Below are positions 23,391 through 30,330 of a DNA stretch of 32,088 bases, piece after piece. The DNA is taken from the NCBI RefSeq assembly GCF_000730605.1, contig NZ_BBIS01000064.1:1-32088 (forward strand), read 5' to 3'. The DNA is from Pseudomonas monteilii NBRC 103158 = DSM 14164 (lineage in GTDB: Bacteria > Pseudomonadota > Gammaproteobacteria > Pseudomonadales > Pseudomonadaceae). Each line of letters opens with the position of its first letter. Position 1 is the stretch's first letter. Both the position numbers and the translations under genes were made by a program. The notes under the pieces are model-generated. The model saw only the letters and a list, made by a program, of their open reading frames with translations. It was not told where the DNA came from and searched no databases.

Positions 23391-23490
23391 GGAAATCCTG
23401 GCGATAAGGGTGATCGCGTCCGCTTAAAAATACGCGGACACCATCGCCCTTAATGCTGGAGTTCGGAAGGTGAGTTCGCCGGACGCTTAC

Positions 23491-23498
23491 CTACAGTC
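23491..23498. repeat. Right copy of the 8-bp IS66 target duplication
   Basis: CTACAGTC, identical to 20506-20513. In the leftward direction this is the point where the split gene was interrupted. Confidence 0.9.
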
Positions 23499-23551
23499 TG
23501 CAGAAGCCGTTCACGCTCGAAACTGGGACGCGTACTCCAGAAGCCGCTGGT
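23491..23551 (-). pseudogene. 5' part of the gene split by the IS66 element
   Basis: This leftward frame (RPSFERERLLQT before the insertion point) continues into 20513-20366 when the element is removed. The frame opens after a TGA at 23552-23554 and overlaps the end of the HNH gene. No ATG, GTG or TTG is present before the insertion point, so the start is unexplained: a rarer codon, or an older lesion. Confidence 0.45.
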
Positions 23552-24479
23552 TCAGTTCATCTCGATTCTCGCCATAGTGAGCTTCTCGATGACAATTCGG
23601 GCATAGCGCTACGCAGTTGTAGAATCGATCCGACACGTCGGCACCTAGCACGTGGTGGACGTCCAGGAAGCCAGGAAATGATCGACTTTCAGTGCATCGC
23701 TCACAGCGGTACCGAGCTCGTTCCAGAACCGCCAGTCGTACCTTAGGGTCTCGTTTCACGTGAGACCTAACGGTGCTCACCCTCTCCCCCAAGTCACGGC
23801 CTAACGCTGAATAGTCCGGCATCGGGCAATCGTCGAAGGTGTCGTCCGGGTCATGTGATTTCAGGTGGAACCCAACCAGCTTGGCGAGATCGACAACACC
23901 TGGCCATTGCCACAACACATCCGCGACCTGGTGGGTATCCGGCATCCGATCATCCTGAAGCCACAGAGTTGGACTTTTCCCGTTCTGGGCATGGTTCTTC
24001 GTGATGCTTCCTTTCAGCCCCCTGCGTAGGAGCTCATCGCTCACCTCTCGCTGCCGATTCCAGATCGGATGCAACGCACCTATCGGGATGAGGGCCGCAT
24101 AAACCACGGTCTCGCCGTCACGCTGAAATAGCAAATTGTGGGTGATGCCCTGGGCGAGGTCTCTGTCCTTCACATATTCCAAGGTGGCGTCCCAGCCACC
24201 AGGCCGAAGACTTGCAGTCAACTGCGCCGCAGAATACTTCTGCTCATTCTGGTTGCGACCATCACGCCGCCAGCACAGGCGCACCCGAGCTTTAACGTCA
24301 TCACCATCAGGGGTGTGGAAAGACACAATCTGCTGGAATGCTGCGCCAGTGGGGATCAGGCGAGCTTCGGTCACCACGAAGCCGCAGGCTTCCAGGAATG
24401 GCCGCACAGTTGCGCGGGAGCGCTGTTCAGCCGCGAGGCTTTCTGAGCCTCGGAACTGACGGGGTGATGACTTGGACAA
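23511..24479 (-). CDS. HNH endonuclease with unrecognised N-terminal domain
   Basis: A 322-residue protein. The C-terminal HNH nuclease is complete: CERCTESRSFPGFLDVHHVL, with CPNCHREAHYG as the second zinc pair. The N-terminal 200 residues (VSFHTPDGDDVKARVRLCWR; YAALIPIGALHPIWNRQREV) are not recognised; this could be a DNA- or modified-base-reading domain as in type IV restriction enzymes (inference). The start is TTG 24479 with GGAGAG five bases upstream. It forms a probable operon with the small gene now split by IS66. Confidence 0.78.
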   Translation of the reverse strand: MSKSSPRQFRGSESLAAEQRSRATVRPFLEACGFVVTEARLIPTGAAFQQIVSFHTPDGDDVKARVRLCWRRDGRNQNEQKYSAAQLTASLRPGGWDATLEYVKDRDLAQGITHNLLFQRDGETVVYAALIPIGALHPIWNRQREVSDELLRRGLKGSITKNHAQNGKSPTLWLQDDRMPDTHQVADVLWQWPGVVDLAKLVGFHLKSHDPDDTFDDCPMPDYSALGRDLGERVSTVRSHVKRDPKVRLAVLERARYRCERCTESRSFPGFLDVHHVLGADVSDRFYNCVALCPNCHREAHYGENRDELNQRLLEYASQFRA

Positions 24480-24530
24480 CGATACTCTCCAACAGACACC
24501 TTGATTGGCACTACTTCATGGTCCGACTTC

Positions 24531-24728
24531 CTAGCTGCTCGGGCCGTTGGTTGATACAAGCTGCTCCAGGGCAGACCGGGGCCCGCTGGCGAGCACCGAC
24601 AAACGAAGCGTTGAGCTTGTGTGCGTCTCTTCCATGCCGCGCAGCTTCCCAAGGCGGTAGCCGCAGTTGAACACCATGCACGTCAGCAGCAGGCCACCTA
24701 CCACATACAGAGTCGTCTCGATTGCCAT
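24531..24728 (-). CDS. Hypothetical single-span membrane protein, 65 residues
   Basis: Not recognised. One membrane helix at about 6-24 (TLYVVGGLLLTCMVFNCGYR) followed by a basic and Ser-rich tail, so it is probably anchored with the C-terminus inside. AGGAAA lies eight bases before ATG 24728. It precedes the HNH gene by 51 bases in the same direction. Confidence 0.45.
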   Translation of the reverse strand: MAIETTLYVVGGLLLTCMVFNCGYRLGKLRGMEETHTSSTLRLSVLASGPRSALEQLVSTNGPSS

Positions 24729-24737
24729 ACCGGTTTC

Positions 24738-24977
24738 CTATAATTCCAAGCTGCCAGCCAAAAGTGACAGCAGATTGTCTTTTTCGGCAATGTCGTTCGG
24801 CTGCGATTTGACGATTTTCTTCAGGACTGCGCGATGCTCGGGCGATCTGCTAACCACTTCTTGAGCATGTTTTCTCGTGTTGCTCAAAACAGCTTCACGC
24901 CGAAGCGCTTCACGGCCCCGCGCCCAGCAGGCAAGACGATGTGCCCAGTTCCGATAATGGGTCCTCACCAACGCCAT
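24738..24977 (-). CDS. Hypothetical basic protein, 79 residues
   Basis: Not recognised. MALVRTHYRNWAHRLACWAR and a helical basic continuation, ending NDIAEKDNLLSLLAGSLEL. The frame is open back to 25175, but that extension is translated from the direct repeats at 25036-25174 (repeating CQTI-RA peptides) and is unlikely to be protein. ATG 24977 has no good ribosome binding site, so the gene is only moderately supported. Confidence 0.4.
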   Translation of the reverse strand: MALVRTHYRNWAHRLACWARGREALRREAVLSNTRKHAQEVVSRSPEHRAVLKKIVKSQPNDIAEKDNLLSLLAGSLEL

Positions 24978-25035
24978 TTTGTATGCAGCTACAGCGCTGC
25001 TAACCTCGCCTTCGACTGGATCGGTGGGGGCTCGC

Positions 25036-25174
25036 AATATAGTTTGACACAGAGCCCACTGAAATTCGCGGCCTCCAGCGATAAGGCCTACCGCTGCGAT
25101 CGAATCATAGTTTGACACAAGCAGATGCCCCATCGAAAAAAGGCACCCCGTTGCGCGGAATATAGTTTGACACA
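25036..25174. repeat. Three direct repeats of ATAGTTTGACACA
   Basis: The 13-mer ATAGTTTGACACA is found at 25039-25051, 25107-25119 and 25162-25174 (spacing 68 and 55). The first and third are extended by AAT upstream. On the minus strand each begins TGTGTCAAACTAT. Arrays of this kind occur at the ends of IS21-type and Tn7-type elements as transposase-binding sites, with a terminal TG/CA. No matching transposase is present, so this may be an abandoned element end or a regulatory array. Confidence 0.6.
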
Positions 25175-25317
25175 ACCAGCGACAAGCCCGCTCAAAGCGA
25201 CCTCACCTGTGGCCATGTACCGCACGCCAAGTCGCCCCATCGCCGTTCGGTAGCGTGGTGATCATTGAATAGGCCTGTGGGTGTACGATGGCACAGGTGA
25301 ACCCTTCGAGACCCCTC

Positions 25318-25503
25318 ATGGCCCAATCAGCGCGCACGACGGTCAAATGTCAGGACCCTGGTGATGGCTCGGGGGATGTGATCGTGGAGTTACCCCCAGA
25401 CATCCTGAAAGAGCTGAGCCTTGCCGTGGGCGACAAGCTCAGCATCGAGATTGTCGACAGCGTGATCGTGCTGAGGCCAATCCGTGATCCTAATCCAGGC
25501 TAA
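25318..25503 (+). CDS. AbrB/MazE-type antitoxin-like protein
   Basis: About 61 residues (71 if ATG 25288 is used). The swapped-hairpin DNA-binding fold is seen in GDVIVELPPDILKELSLAVG followed by DKLSIEIVDSVIVLRPI. Such proteins are usually the antitoxin or autorepressor of a type II pair. No toxin follows: the next bases hold only a doubtful leftward frame and a damaged gene. MAQSARTTVKCQDP at 25318 looks like the family start. Confidence 0.7.
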   Translation: MAQSARTTVKCQDPGDGSGDVIVELPPDILKELSLAVGDKLSIEIVDSVIVLRPIRDPNPG

Positions 25504-25794
25504 CCGCTGACTGTGCCTGACCGGTCTCAGCCAAAGCAGTTTGTGCACGGTCTTCAACCATCTCGACCAATTCAAAGTGTTTGGGGACTCGCGCTTCAGC
25601 CAGTCACTCGGCACGAAATGGTGATTCAGGTGCACAATAGTGCTCTGACCATCACCAAATGCACAGAGCATCACGTTCATCTCAGTCTCGTCACCTGCCA
25701 TCGCCGACGGCACGAACACCCCACCGCCGTCACTTACGCCGAAGGATCGTCGCCACTCGGAGAAACGCTTTCCATCTGAGACCAGTGAGCTCAT
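25390..25794 (-). CDS. Doubtful hypothetical protein, 134 residues
   Basis: The first 95 residues (GGGVFVPSAMAGDETEMNVM; LCAFGDGQSTIVHLNHHFVP) have plausible codon use and composition, whereas the last third is antisense to the AbrB-type gene and is probably run-on. Not recognised. Its 5' end overlaps that of the rightward damaged gene, leaving no room for two promoters, so at most one is likely functional. Confidence 0.3.
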   Translation of the reverse strand: MSSLVSDGKRFSEWRRSFGVSDGGGVFVPSAMAGDETEMNVMLCAFGDGQSTIVHLNHHFVPSDWLKRESPNTLNWSRWLKTVHKLLWLRPVRHSQRLAWIRITDWPQHDHAVDNLDAELVAHGKAQLFQDVWG

Positions 25795-26104
25795 CGGCCC
25801 GGAAAACCTCTCAGGGCTTGGTGTTCGAGCTGACCTTCCAAGAGGCAGACGATGGCGGTGCGTCGAACAAGGTCACCATGCGCTACAGCTATGACCTCAA
25901 CCGACACCTGGTGCTTGTGGAACAAAAAGTCGCGGCCAAGCGATTCAGCGTTCAATGGGATCGTGCAATCGCCGTCCAAGAGCGGTTGGGCAAGCTTGAA
26001 GCACTGCTCTCTGAGCGACTGCCTCAGGAAAGGTCGCCGCGATCCTTTCAACCATGCCCCAAGACTACATGGCGCTCGCTCCTCGCCTGAAGTTAGTCGC
26101 CTAA
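25785..26104 (+). pseudogene. Small gene with a probable frameshift near 26020
   Basis: From GTG 25785 the frame is well behaved: LVFELTFQEADDGGASNKVT, then MRYSYDLNRHLVLVEQKVAA, ending LGKLEALLSERL. Around 26018-26026 the convincing reading moves to another frame (SGKVAAILSTMPQDYMALAP, then RLKLVA and TAA at 26102). The unshifted frame instead ends at 26090 with a poor Ser/Pro/Arg tail. Function unknown. Confidence 0.4.
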
Positions 26105-26132
26105 CCCGCCTCCCCCTCACTGCGGCTGCTCA

Positions 26133-26534
26133 TCATCCAGCCATGATCTCGCCGCAGTGGATCTGCTCGATGCGCCGATAGGTCTCATACAGAGAGATCA
26201 GGTCTCCTTGGGCCATGATCTCCAGAGCAGTTCGCCCTTCAAAGAAAGGGTTGGCATTCCTGAAGCTTGGAAAGCCCCTCACGTTGTCCTGGTTGCTGAA
26301 TGCAGCCCTCAAAGAACCGTGGATACCGATGACAAGCCCGATCCGCTGCTGCTGATCGAGGTCTAGCCTGCGCCCACACTCCCGTCCCTGCGCAGCGCGA
26401 CGGAACGTCGACGGGGAAATCCGCAGGATTCTGCAGGCTTGCCCTGGAGTTGCTCGCCAGGATTTGATGATTCGAAGCGCGACCTTCAGACCGACCGAAC
26501 ACTGCTCCCCGGTAAGGCACTGACTGATGACCAT
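26133..26534 (-). CDS. Xre/MbcA/ParS-type antitoxin-like protein (DUF2384)
   Basis: A 133-residue protein. A helix-turn-helix-like part (ACRILRISPSTFRRAAQGRE) is followed by a segment RIGLVIGIHGSLRAAFSN and the toxin-binding box NANPFFEGRTALEIMAQGDL. In RES-Xre or MbcTA pairs this protein blocks an NAD-consuming RES toxin. No RES gene is adjacent on either side. ATG 26534 is preferred because GGAG lies eight bases upstream; a longer frame to 26624 lacks one. Confidence 0.7.
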   Translation of the reverse strand: MVISQCLTGEQCSVGLKVALRIIKSWRATPGQACRILRISPSTFRRAAQGRECGRRLDLDQQQRIGLVIGIHGSLRAAFSNQDNVRGFPSFRNANPFFEGRTALEIMAQGDLISLYETYRRIEQIHCGEIMAG

Positions 26535-26638
26535 GGCCTCAACTCCTACACTTTTTCTTAGCTTACTGCTGAACATGAACCCGATCAAAGTCACGGACTC
26601 ATGTGCAGAATAGAAAGTGCTCAACTCACGATTTTTAG

Positions 26639-28309
26639 TTACGCCTTGTCTGGCTTATTGCGGTAGTACGCATTACCACCGAGGACCACATTAAAACCTG
26701 GAGGTCCCTGCCAGTCTCGAAATACACCCGTCGACTTGAGTAAGGCCTCAGGATCTACTCCATTCTTTTCGAAAGCATCTAAATCCCATTCAAATAAACT
26801 GACGATCGCTTGAAAAGCTGAAAAAGGGACGGTAGAGACAGCTCTAAGACTTCCGCCGCCTATTGGAAGCTTAAGTTTCGTCATATCGTCAATGGCACAA
26901 ATTATCCTCCTGAGTCGAAAGTGCCAAACAGATTCAAGCAGCGATTCGGCCTGCTGAGCGGCAAGAGGAAATCTGCGCTTACGTATTAGTGCATCCCCCG
27001 GCAAGGAAACAGGAAGTAGTTTTTGCAGATTACTAAAATTGACGCGCTTCTGGCCCCTGGAAATTTGATACATGTCCTCCGCCCCCTTCAACAGGATGGC
27101 GACAAATGCGCTGTCTCGGGAATCAGTGGCATCCTCGGCCTCAGTGGGTGCTGGGGTTGGCGTGGTGAGCTTGCGCAGCAGCCAAGGTTTATCGTTCTCG
27201 TAAAGCCACTTGGTGGCCTTATAGGCGTTGCTCCAGAGGTACTCCAGGCTTGCATGCCCTCGAATTGCCAGCAGGGTTTCGACTTTCTGACGGAACTGCG
27301 CCTCTTTGCCGGGTTTTGGCTTTTCATCCAGAGCACGTAGCCTGACACCTGCCACACCCTGAAGAATATGCTCCTTCTTCAGCGCATGCTCAAACTCTTC
27401 AGCGCTACCAAACAGGTGCTGCGCAATGATCAAATGCCGAGAAAGGGGCATGTCCACCTGATCTTTGTGCTGAGTAAACCTTATCCACTGGTTGTATTTC
27501 CCTGCTGCATAGGCATTATCCATCTGCGAAAGGGATTCATCACCATATTTATCACGAATACTGTCGAACAGCTTCGCGGTGCCTGTAAACTTTCCATGTA
27601 CGAACCCTCGTTTCTTGCACTGCCTAATATACGTCGAACAAAGAGTCTCACTGCTTTGCGGTGGGATATTGCGCTGGAGGAGTTCATGTGCAAACTCTGC
27701 AAATTTCCTTTCGTGATGAGCGCCCTTGCTCACAACCGCCGGACTGAGCACGCTCCAACCGCATACACAGGGCTCTGAGAGAACCGGCAGCAACCGAAGC
27801 TTTCGGAAGAACGGCAGGGAGCATTTCGGGCATGCATGCATCAGGGAATCGCCATGACGCCAGCAGACGTACACACCTGGCAAATGGTGTGACCGATGCC
27901 AATACGCATACCCCAACTCAAGAAAGTCCTGCTCTACGCACGAGCGGCAAAGCTTTGCCTTGCCATGGACCGTTATCTCTCGGCGAGGAACGCGGGCAAC
28001 CCCAGAGAAACTGAGCCCTGGATTGCCGGCTTCCGCTCCTTGGCTTACGCCCAGAAACGGCCTATAGGCGGGAAAGGTAGTATTCGTGCTGACGAGATCA
28101 TCCAGATTCCTCGCCGTTTCACCAGGCAATCTGGCAGCGAGCACGTCAATTTGCTTGGGTAACATGCCTACGTTGAAAGGCTCCGAGCCAAACAGATCGC
28201 GGAAAGTCTCCCTAGCGGTTCTGTTACCTGAAAGGAAGTGATAGCGCGTGATGCGGGAATGCAGCATCTCGTCCGGCATAGACATAGGAAAAAACAGAAG
28301 ATCAGACAT
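26639..28309 (-). CDS. tniQ: Solitary TniQ/TnsD-family target-selection protein
   Basis: A 556-residue TniQ-domain protein. The N-terminus (LLFFPMSMPDEMLHSRITRY) and the zinc module (Cys121, Cys124, YWHRSHHLPGVYVC with Cys149, His152, Cys160, Cys163, then Cys181/Cys183) are those of TniQ/TnsD. The C-terminal 350 residues, which read the attachment site in TnsD, are not recognised. In Tn7-like elements this protein guides TnsABC to a fixed site; here no tnsA, tnsB or tnsC is present on either side. Codon use is AT-richer than in the ars operon. Confidence 0.82.
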   Translation of the reverse strand: MSDLLFFPMSMPDEMLHSRITRYHFLSGNRTARETFRDLFGSEPFNVGMLPKQIDVLAARLPGETARNLDDLVSTNTTFPAYRPFLGVSQGAEAGNPGLSFSGVARVPRREITVHGKAKLCRSCVEQDFLELGYAYWHRSHHLPGVYVCWRHGDSLMHACPKCSLPFFRKLRLLPVLSEPCVCGWSVLSPAVVSKGAHHERKFAEFAHELLQRNIPPQSSETLCSTYIRQCKKRGFVHGKFTGTAKLFDSIRDKYGDESLSQMDNAYAAGKYNQWIRFTQHKDQVDMPLSRHLIIAQHLFGSAEEFEHALKKEHILQGVAGVRLRALDEKPKPGKEAQFRQKVETLLAIRGHASLEYLWSNAYKATKWLYENDKPWLLRKLTTPTPAPTEAEDATDSRDSAFVAILLKGAEDMYQISRGQKRVNFSNLQKLLPVSLPGDALIRKRRFPLAAQQAESLLESVWHFRLRRIICAIDDMTKLKLPIGGGSLRAVSTVPFSAFQAIVSLFEWDLDAFEKNGVDPEALLKSTGVFRDWQGPPGFNVVLGGNAYYRNKPDKA

Positions 28310-28613
28310 CAGTTACCGACTTACAAGGTAGGGCTCGGAAAGGACGCACATCCAGTGATCGGCCTACTTGTAACACACTCAATCCTGTATCAGGGTCAGG
28401 ACTTTTGAAAATTTACACAAAGAATGACGGCATATAGCCACTACACTTTCACATTTCCTCAACAGATATCTCATCATATATCTATCCGATACTGATCACG
28501 TATACATCAGGTATTCCGGGGGCTGGAGGGTGATCCAGCACGTTAGAATACCCTCACACTTTCTCGCAAAAAGTACGCTTCCATAAACGTCCAATTTTCT
28601 CCATCTGGCCAGG
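28310..28613. other. AT-rich gap upstream of the TniQ gene
   Basis: About 300 bases without a credible gene. The core 28380-28500 is AT-rich with near-repeats of ATATCT (28466-28482 region) and probably contains the tniQ promoter, pointing left. I see no transposon end or attachment site that I can define. Confidence 0.35.
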
Positions 28614-28865
28614 TCAATTTCCGGCCGGTTTGACGAATGCGAGGGCGGTGGCCACGTCACTTGGTGACGGCCGCTGACGCGCAGCAGCGCCGCCGGCGTC
28701 TGGTCTCTCATCCTTCGGTGCCGGCCAACGTGTACCAAAGCCGCGTACCAGGTATCGGTTGGTGCGGTCGAACTCATACTCGCTGTGAAACTCACCTGGG
28801 CGGAACGAGACCAGCCGTATGTCATAGAGCCGCGTGACAGCATCACCGATCGGACTTACAAACAT
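28614..28865 (-). CDS. Hypothetical protein, 83 residues
   Basis: Not recognised. MFVSPIGDAVTRLYDIRLVS, then FRPGEFHSEYEFDRTNRYLV, and a Pro/Ala/Arg-rich tail ending FVKPAGN. GGGAA sits five bases before ATG 28865. Divergent from the DUF2790-like gene, with 72 bases between the starts. Confidence 0.45.
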   Translation of the reverse strand: MFVSPIGDAVTRLYDIRLVSFRPGEFHSEYEFDRTNRYLVRGFGTRWPAPKDERPDAGGAAARQRPSPSDVATALAFVKPAGN

Positions 28866-28937
28866 GTAATTCCCGGATCACGTGGATGACAGCTCCCAGT
28901 CGGTAAGCTTCACTCATGTCTTCATGGAGTAACAGAA

Positions 28938-29270
28938 ATGAACACCGCTAAAAGCATTGCCGCCCTCATGCTCGTAATCGTCTCCTCATCCGCTTTAGCT
29001 GAAGGAGGATCTGATCGCTTACACGGAAAGATGATTCAGGCAAATGAGCAAGCAATGCGTGCCTACGCCGCTGCCAATGGAAAAAAACCACCTGAAGTGA
29101 TCCATTATCGCTACGGAATGAAACTGGATGTGGCGAGAGTTATCAGTATGACTTCGCTCAAAGGTAGCTGCGACGTGATGCCGACACAGATGAATTACGA
29201 GGACTCAACAGGTGAGTTGAAAATCCTCGAATATCGCTCTGCTGGAATTAACTGTAGAGGTCAAAACTGA
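28938..29270 (+). CDS. Exported DUF2790-like protein with PtrA-like N-terminus
   Basis: A 110-residue exported protein. The signal peptide MNTAKSIAALMLVIVSSSAL is probably cleaved at SALA. The mature N-terminus EGGSDRLHGKM matches the PtrA-like EGGGDRTFARM of the gene opposite; the C-terminal half (IHYRYGMKLDVARVISM; QMNYEDSTGELKILEYRSAG) is DUF2790. Two cysteines (GSCDV, INCRG) probably pair. These small periplasmic proteins are common in Pseudomonas copper-response loci; no biochemical role is settled. Confidence 0.75.
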   Translation: MNTAKSIAALMLVIVSSSALAEGGSDRLHGKMIQANEQAMRAYAAANGKKPPEVIHYRYGMKLDVARVISMTSLKGSCDVMPTQMNYEDSTGELKILEYRSAGINCRGQN

Positions 29271-29487
29271 CCGAAGGGACAGGGTAAGTCTTGGAGTCCA
29301 TCGCCTTGGCTTTGCTTTCAGCGACGGGAGGTTGGGCATTTTGCGTTTGAGCTACTCGGTACGATTCCATCGAATTATTCCTGGCCACTTCCATGCGTGC
29401 GAAAGTCCGGTCACCACCGCCTTCAGCCATAGCCAAAGAAGAGACGGTCAGAGCCGCGATGACGAACAAGGTTTTGATAGGGTTCAT
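29248..29487 (-). CDS. PtrA-like small periplasmic protein
   Basis: A 79-residue exported protein. The signal peptide MNPIKTLFVIAALTVSSLAM ends at AMA and the mature start is EGGGDRTFARMEVARNNSME, the N-terminal domain of the copper-inducible PtrA of Pseudomonas aeruginosa. The rest (Pro/Ala/Ser-rich) is low complexity. It converges on the DUF2790-like gene with a 23-base overlap of coding ends. Copper induction is likely from family and from copZ/copA nearby, but not shown by the sequence. Confidence 0.72.
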   Translation of the reverse strand: MNPIKTLFVIAALTVSSLAMAEGGGDRTFARMEVARNNSMESYRVAQTQNAQPPVAESKAKAMDSKTYPVPSVSFDLYS

Positions 29488-29641
29488 TTGGGGGACCTCG
29501 GATGATTATTGGTAACCCCTGAATCCACATCAATCGTTGACTCTTGGGGGGTGAGCTTGAGGCTCAATAGGACTATAAGACTCATCCCCTGTCAGGAAGC
29601 TTAGGCCAATATTACAGTTGTGTCAGGTTGCGATATTTCTC

Positions 29642-29671
29642 TTGACATACAGAGTGATTAGTCCGTAAGGT
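29642..29671 (+). promoter_or_regulatory. Candidate rightward promoter in the gap before flgB
   Basis: TTGACA (29642-29647), 18 bases, TAAGGT (29666-29671). The -10 TAAGGT and the long spacer resemble MerR-family metal-responsive promoters, but no clear dyad is present in the spacer. It would drive flgB with a leader of about 200 bases. Apart from this, 29488-29873 holds no gene that I can support. Confidence 0.3.
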
Positions 29672-29873
29672 CTAAGCTATCCAACGACACATAACCTCCA
29701 TCCACCATCTAAAATTTACCTGTGCGGTGTTGTAAGTTTCCGGTCACTGCACGATGGCGTGGCGTTTTTTGAGTTTTCGCTGAAATCATACCTCGACTCG
29801 GACGCACTACGTTAAGCACTTGAGTGTTCGATAGGTGGGAATTAAATGGCAGCGTAACTATAGGTGGCCACCG

Positions 29874-30287
29874 GTGAGTATCAATTTTGAAAAAGCGCTT
29901 GGCTCCGCAGAAAGAGCATTACTTTTTCGCAGCCAACGAGCTGAGGTACTTAGCAATAATATCGCTAATGCCGACACTCCTAACTTTAAGGCCAGAGACT
30001 TGGACTTTTCTGCTGTACTGGCTAGCCAAACAAAAGGAGGTTTGGCTACTCCGTTCTCTTTAAAAACAACAAACCCAAAACATATTGCCGTAAACGAATT
30101 AGTAAGTGATATTCACGGCGGTGCTTTGCTTTACAGTACGCCGAACCAACCTTCCATTGATCAAAATACTGTGGATCAACAGGTCGAGGTCGCAAAGTAT
30201 ACGGAAAATGAAATTCATTTCGAAACCGCCTTTACTAGATTAAATGGAGCATTTAAGGGGCTACTTAAAGCTCTGCGAGGTGAATAA
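29874..30287 (+). CDS. flgB: Orphan flagellar rod protein FlgB
   Basis: A complete 137-residue FlgB (E. coli 138). The rod-protein box LSNNIANADTPNFKARDLDF and the C-terminal axial motif (NGAFKGLLKALRG) are intact. FlgB forms the proximal rod of the flagellar basal body. The start GTG 29874 (VSINFEKALG) has AGGTGG six bases upstream. No flgC or other flagellar gene is present: neighbours are PtrA-like, copZ and copA. Codon use is clearly AT-richer than the surrounding Pseudomonas-like genes, which indicates recent transfer from another lineage. Confidence 0.88.
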   Translation: MSINFEKALGSAERALLFRSQRAEVLSNNIANADTPNFKARDLDFSAVLASQTKGGLATPFSLKTTNPKHIAVNELVSDIHGGALLYSTPNQPSIDQNTVDQQVEVAKYTENEIHFETAFTRLNGAFKGLLKALRGE

Positions 30288-30307
30288 TAAACTTTACCCA
30301 GCGAGGG

Positions 30308-30330
30308 AATCAGCGCCTCAGGCGCTGATT
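30308..30330. other. Perfect 10-bp hairpin at the copZ stop codon
   Basis: AATCAGCGCC, loop TCA, GGCGCTGATT. The loop is the copZ stop codon on the minus strand, and the hairpin lies 21 bases after the flgB stop. It could end transcription from either side, but no T-run follows on either strand, so a factor-independent terminator is not assured; mRNA protection is an alternative. Confidence 0.45.

Larger units (their letters stand above)
20514..23490 (-). mobile_element. IS66-family insertion sequence with a nucleotidyltransferase passenger
   Basis: A 2977-bp element bounded by inverted repeats of about 24 bp (20514-20537 and 23467-23490) that begin GTAAGCGTCCGG; 21 of 24 positions match. 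It is flanked by the perfect duplication CTACAGTC. Gene order from the right is tnpA, tnpB, tnpC, then an extra nucleotidyltransferase gene before the left end. IS66 elements are typically about 2.5 kb; the excess equals the passenger gene. tnpC has an in-frame amber codon near its start. Confidence 0.93.

Noticed and set aside
25036..25174. CRISPR array
   Set aside because: Only three 13-bp repeats with unequal spacing and no cas genes; not CRISPR.
24978..25175. N-terminal extension of the 24738 gene with repeating CQTI-RA peptides
   Set aside because: The peptide repeats are only the translation of the DNA direct repeats.
26639..28500. A complete Tn7-like transposon or CRISPR-associated transposon
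   Set aside because: Only TniQ is present; no tnsA, tnsB, tnsC, Cascade or Cas12k genes and no defined ends in the window.
29488..29873. sigma-28 or sigma-54 flagellar promoter before flgB
   Set aside because: Neither consensus is present in the gap; only a sigma-70/MerR-like TTGACA-N18-TAAGGT was found.
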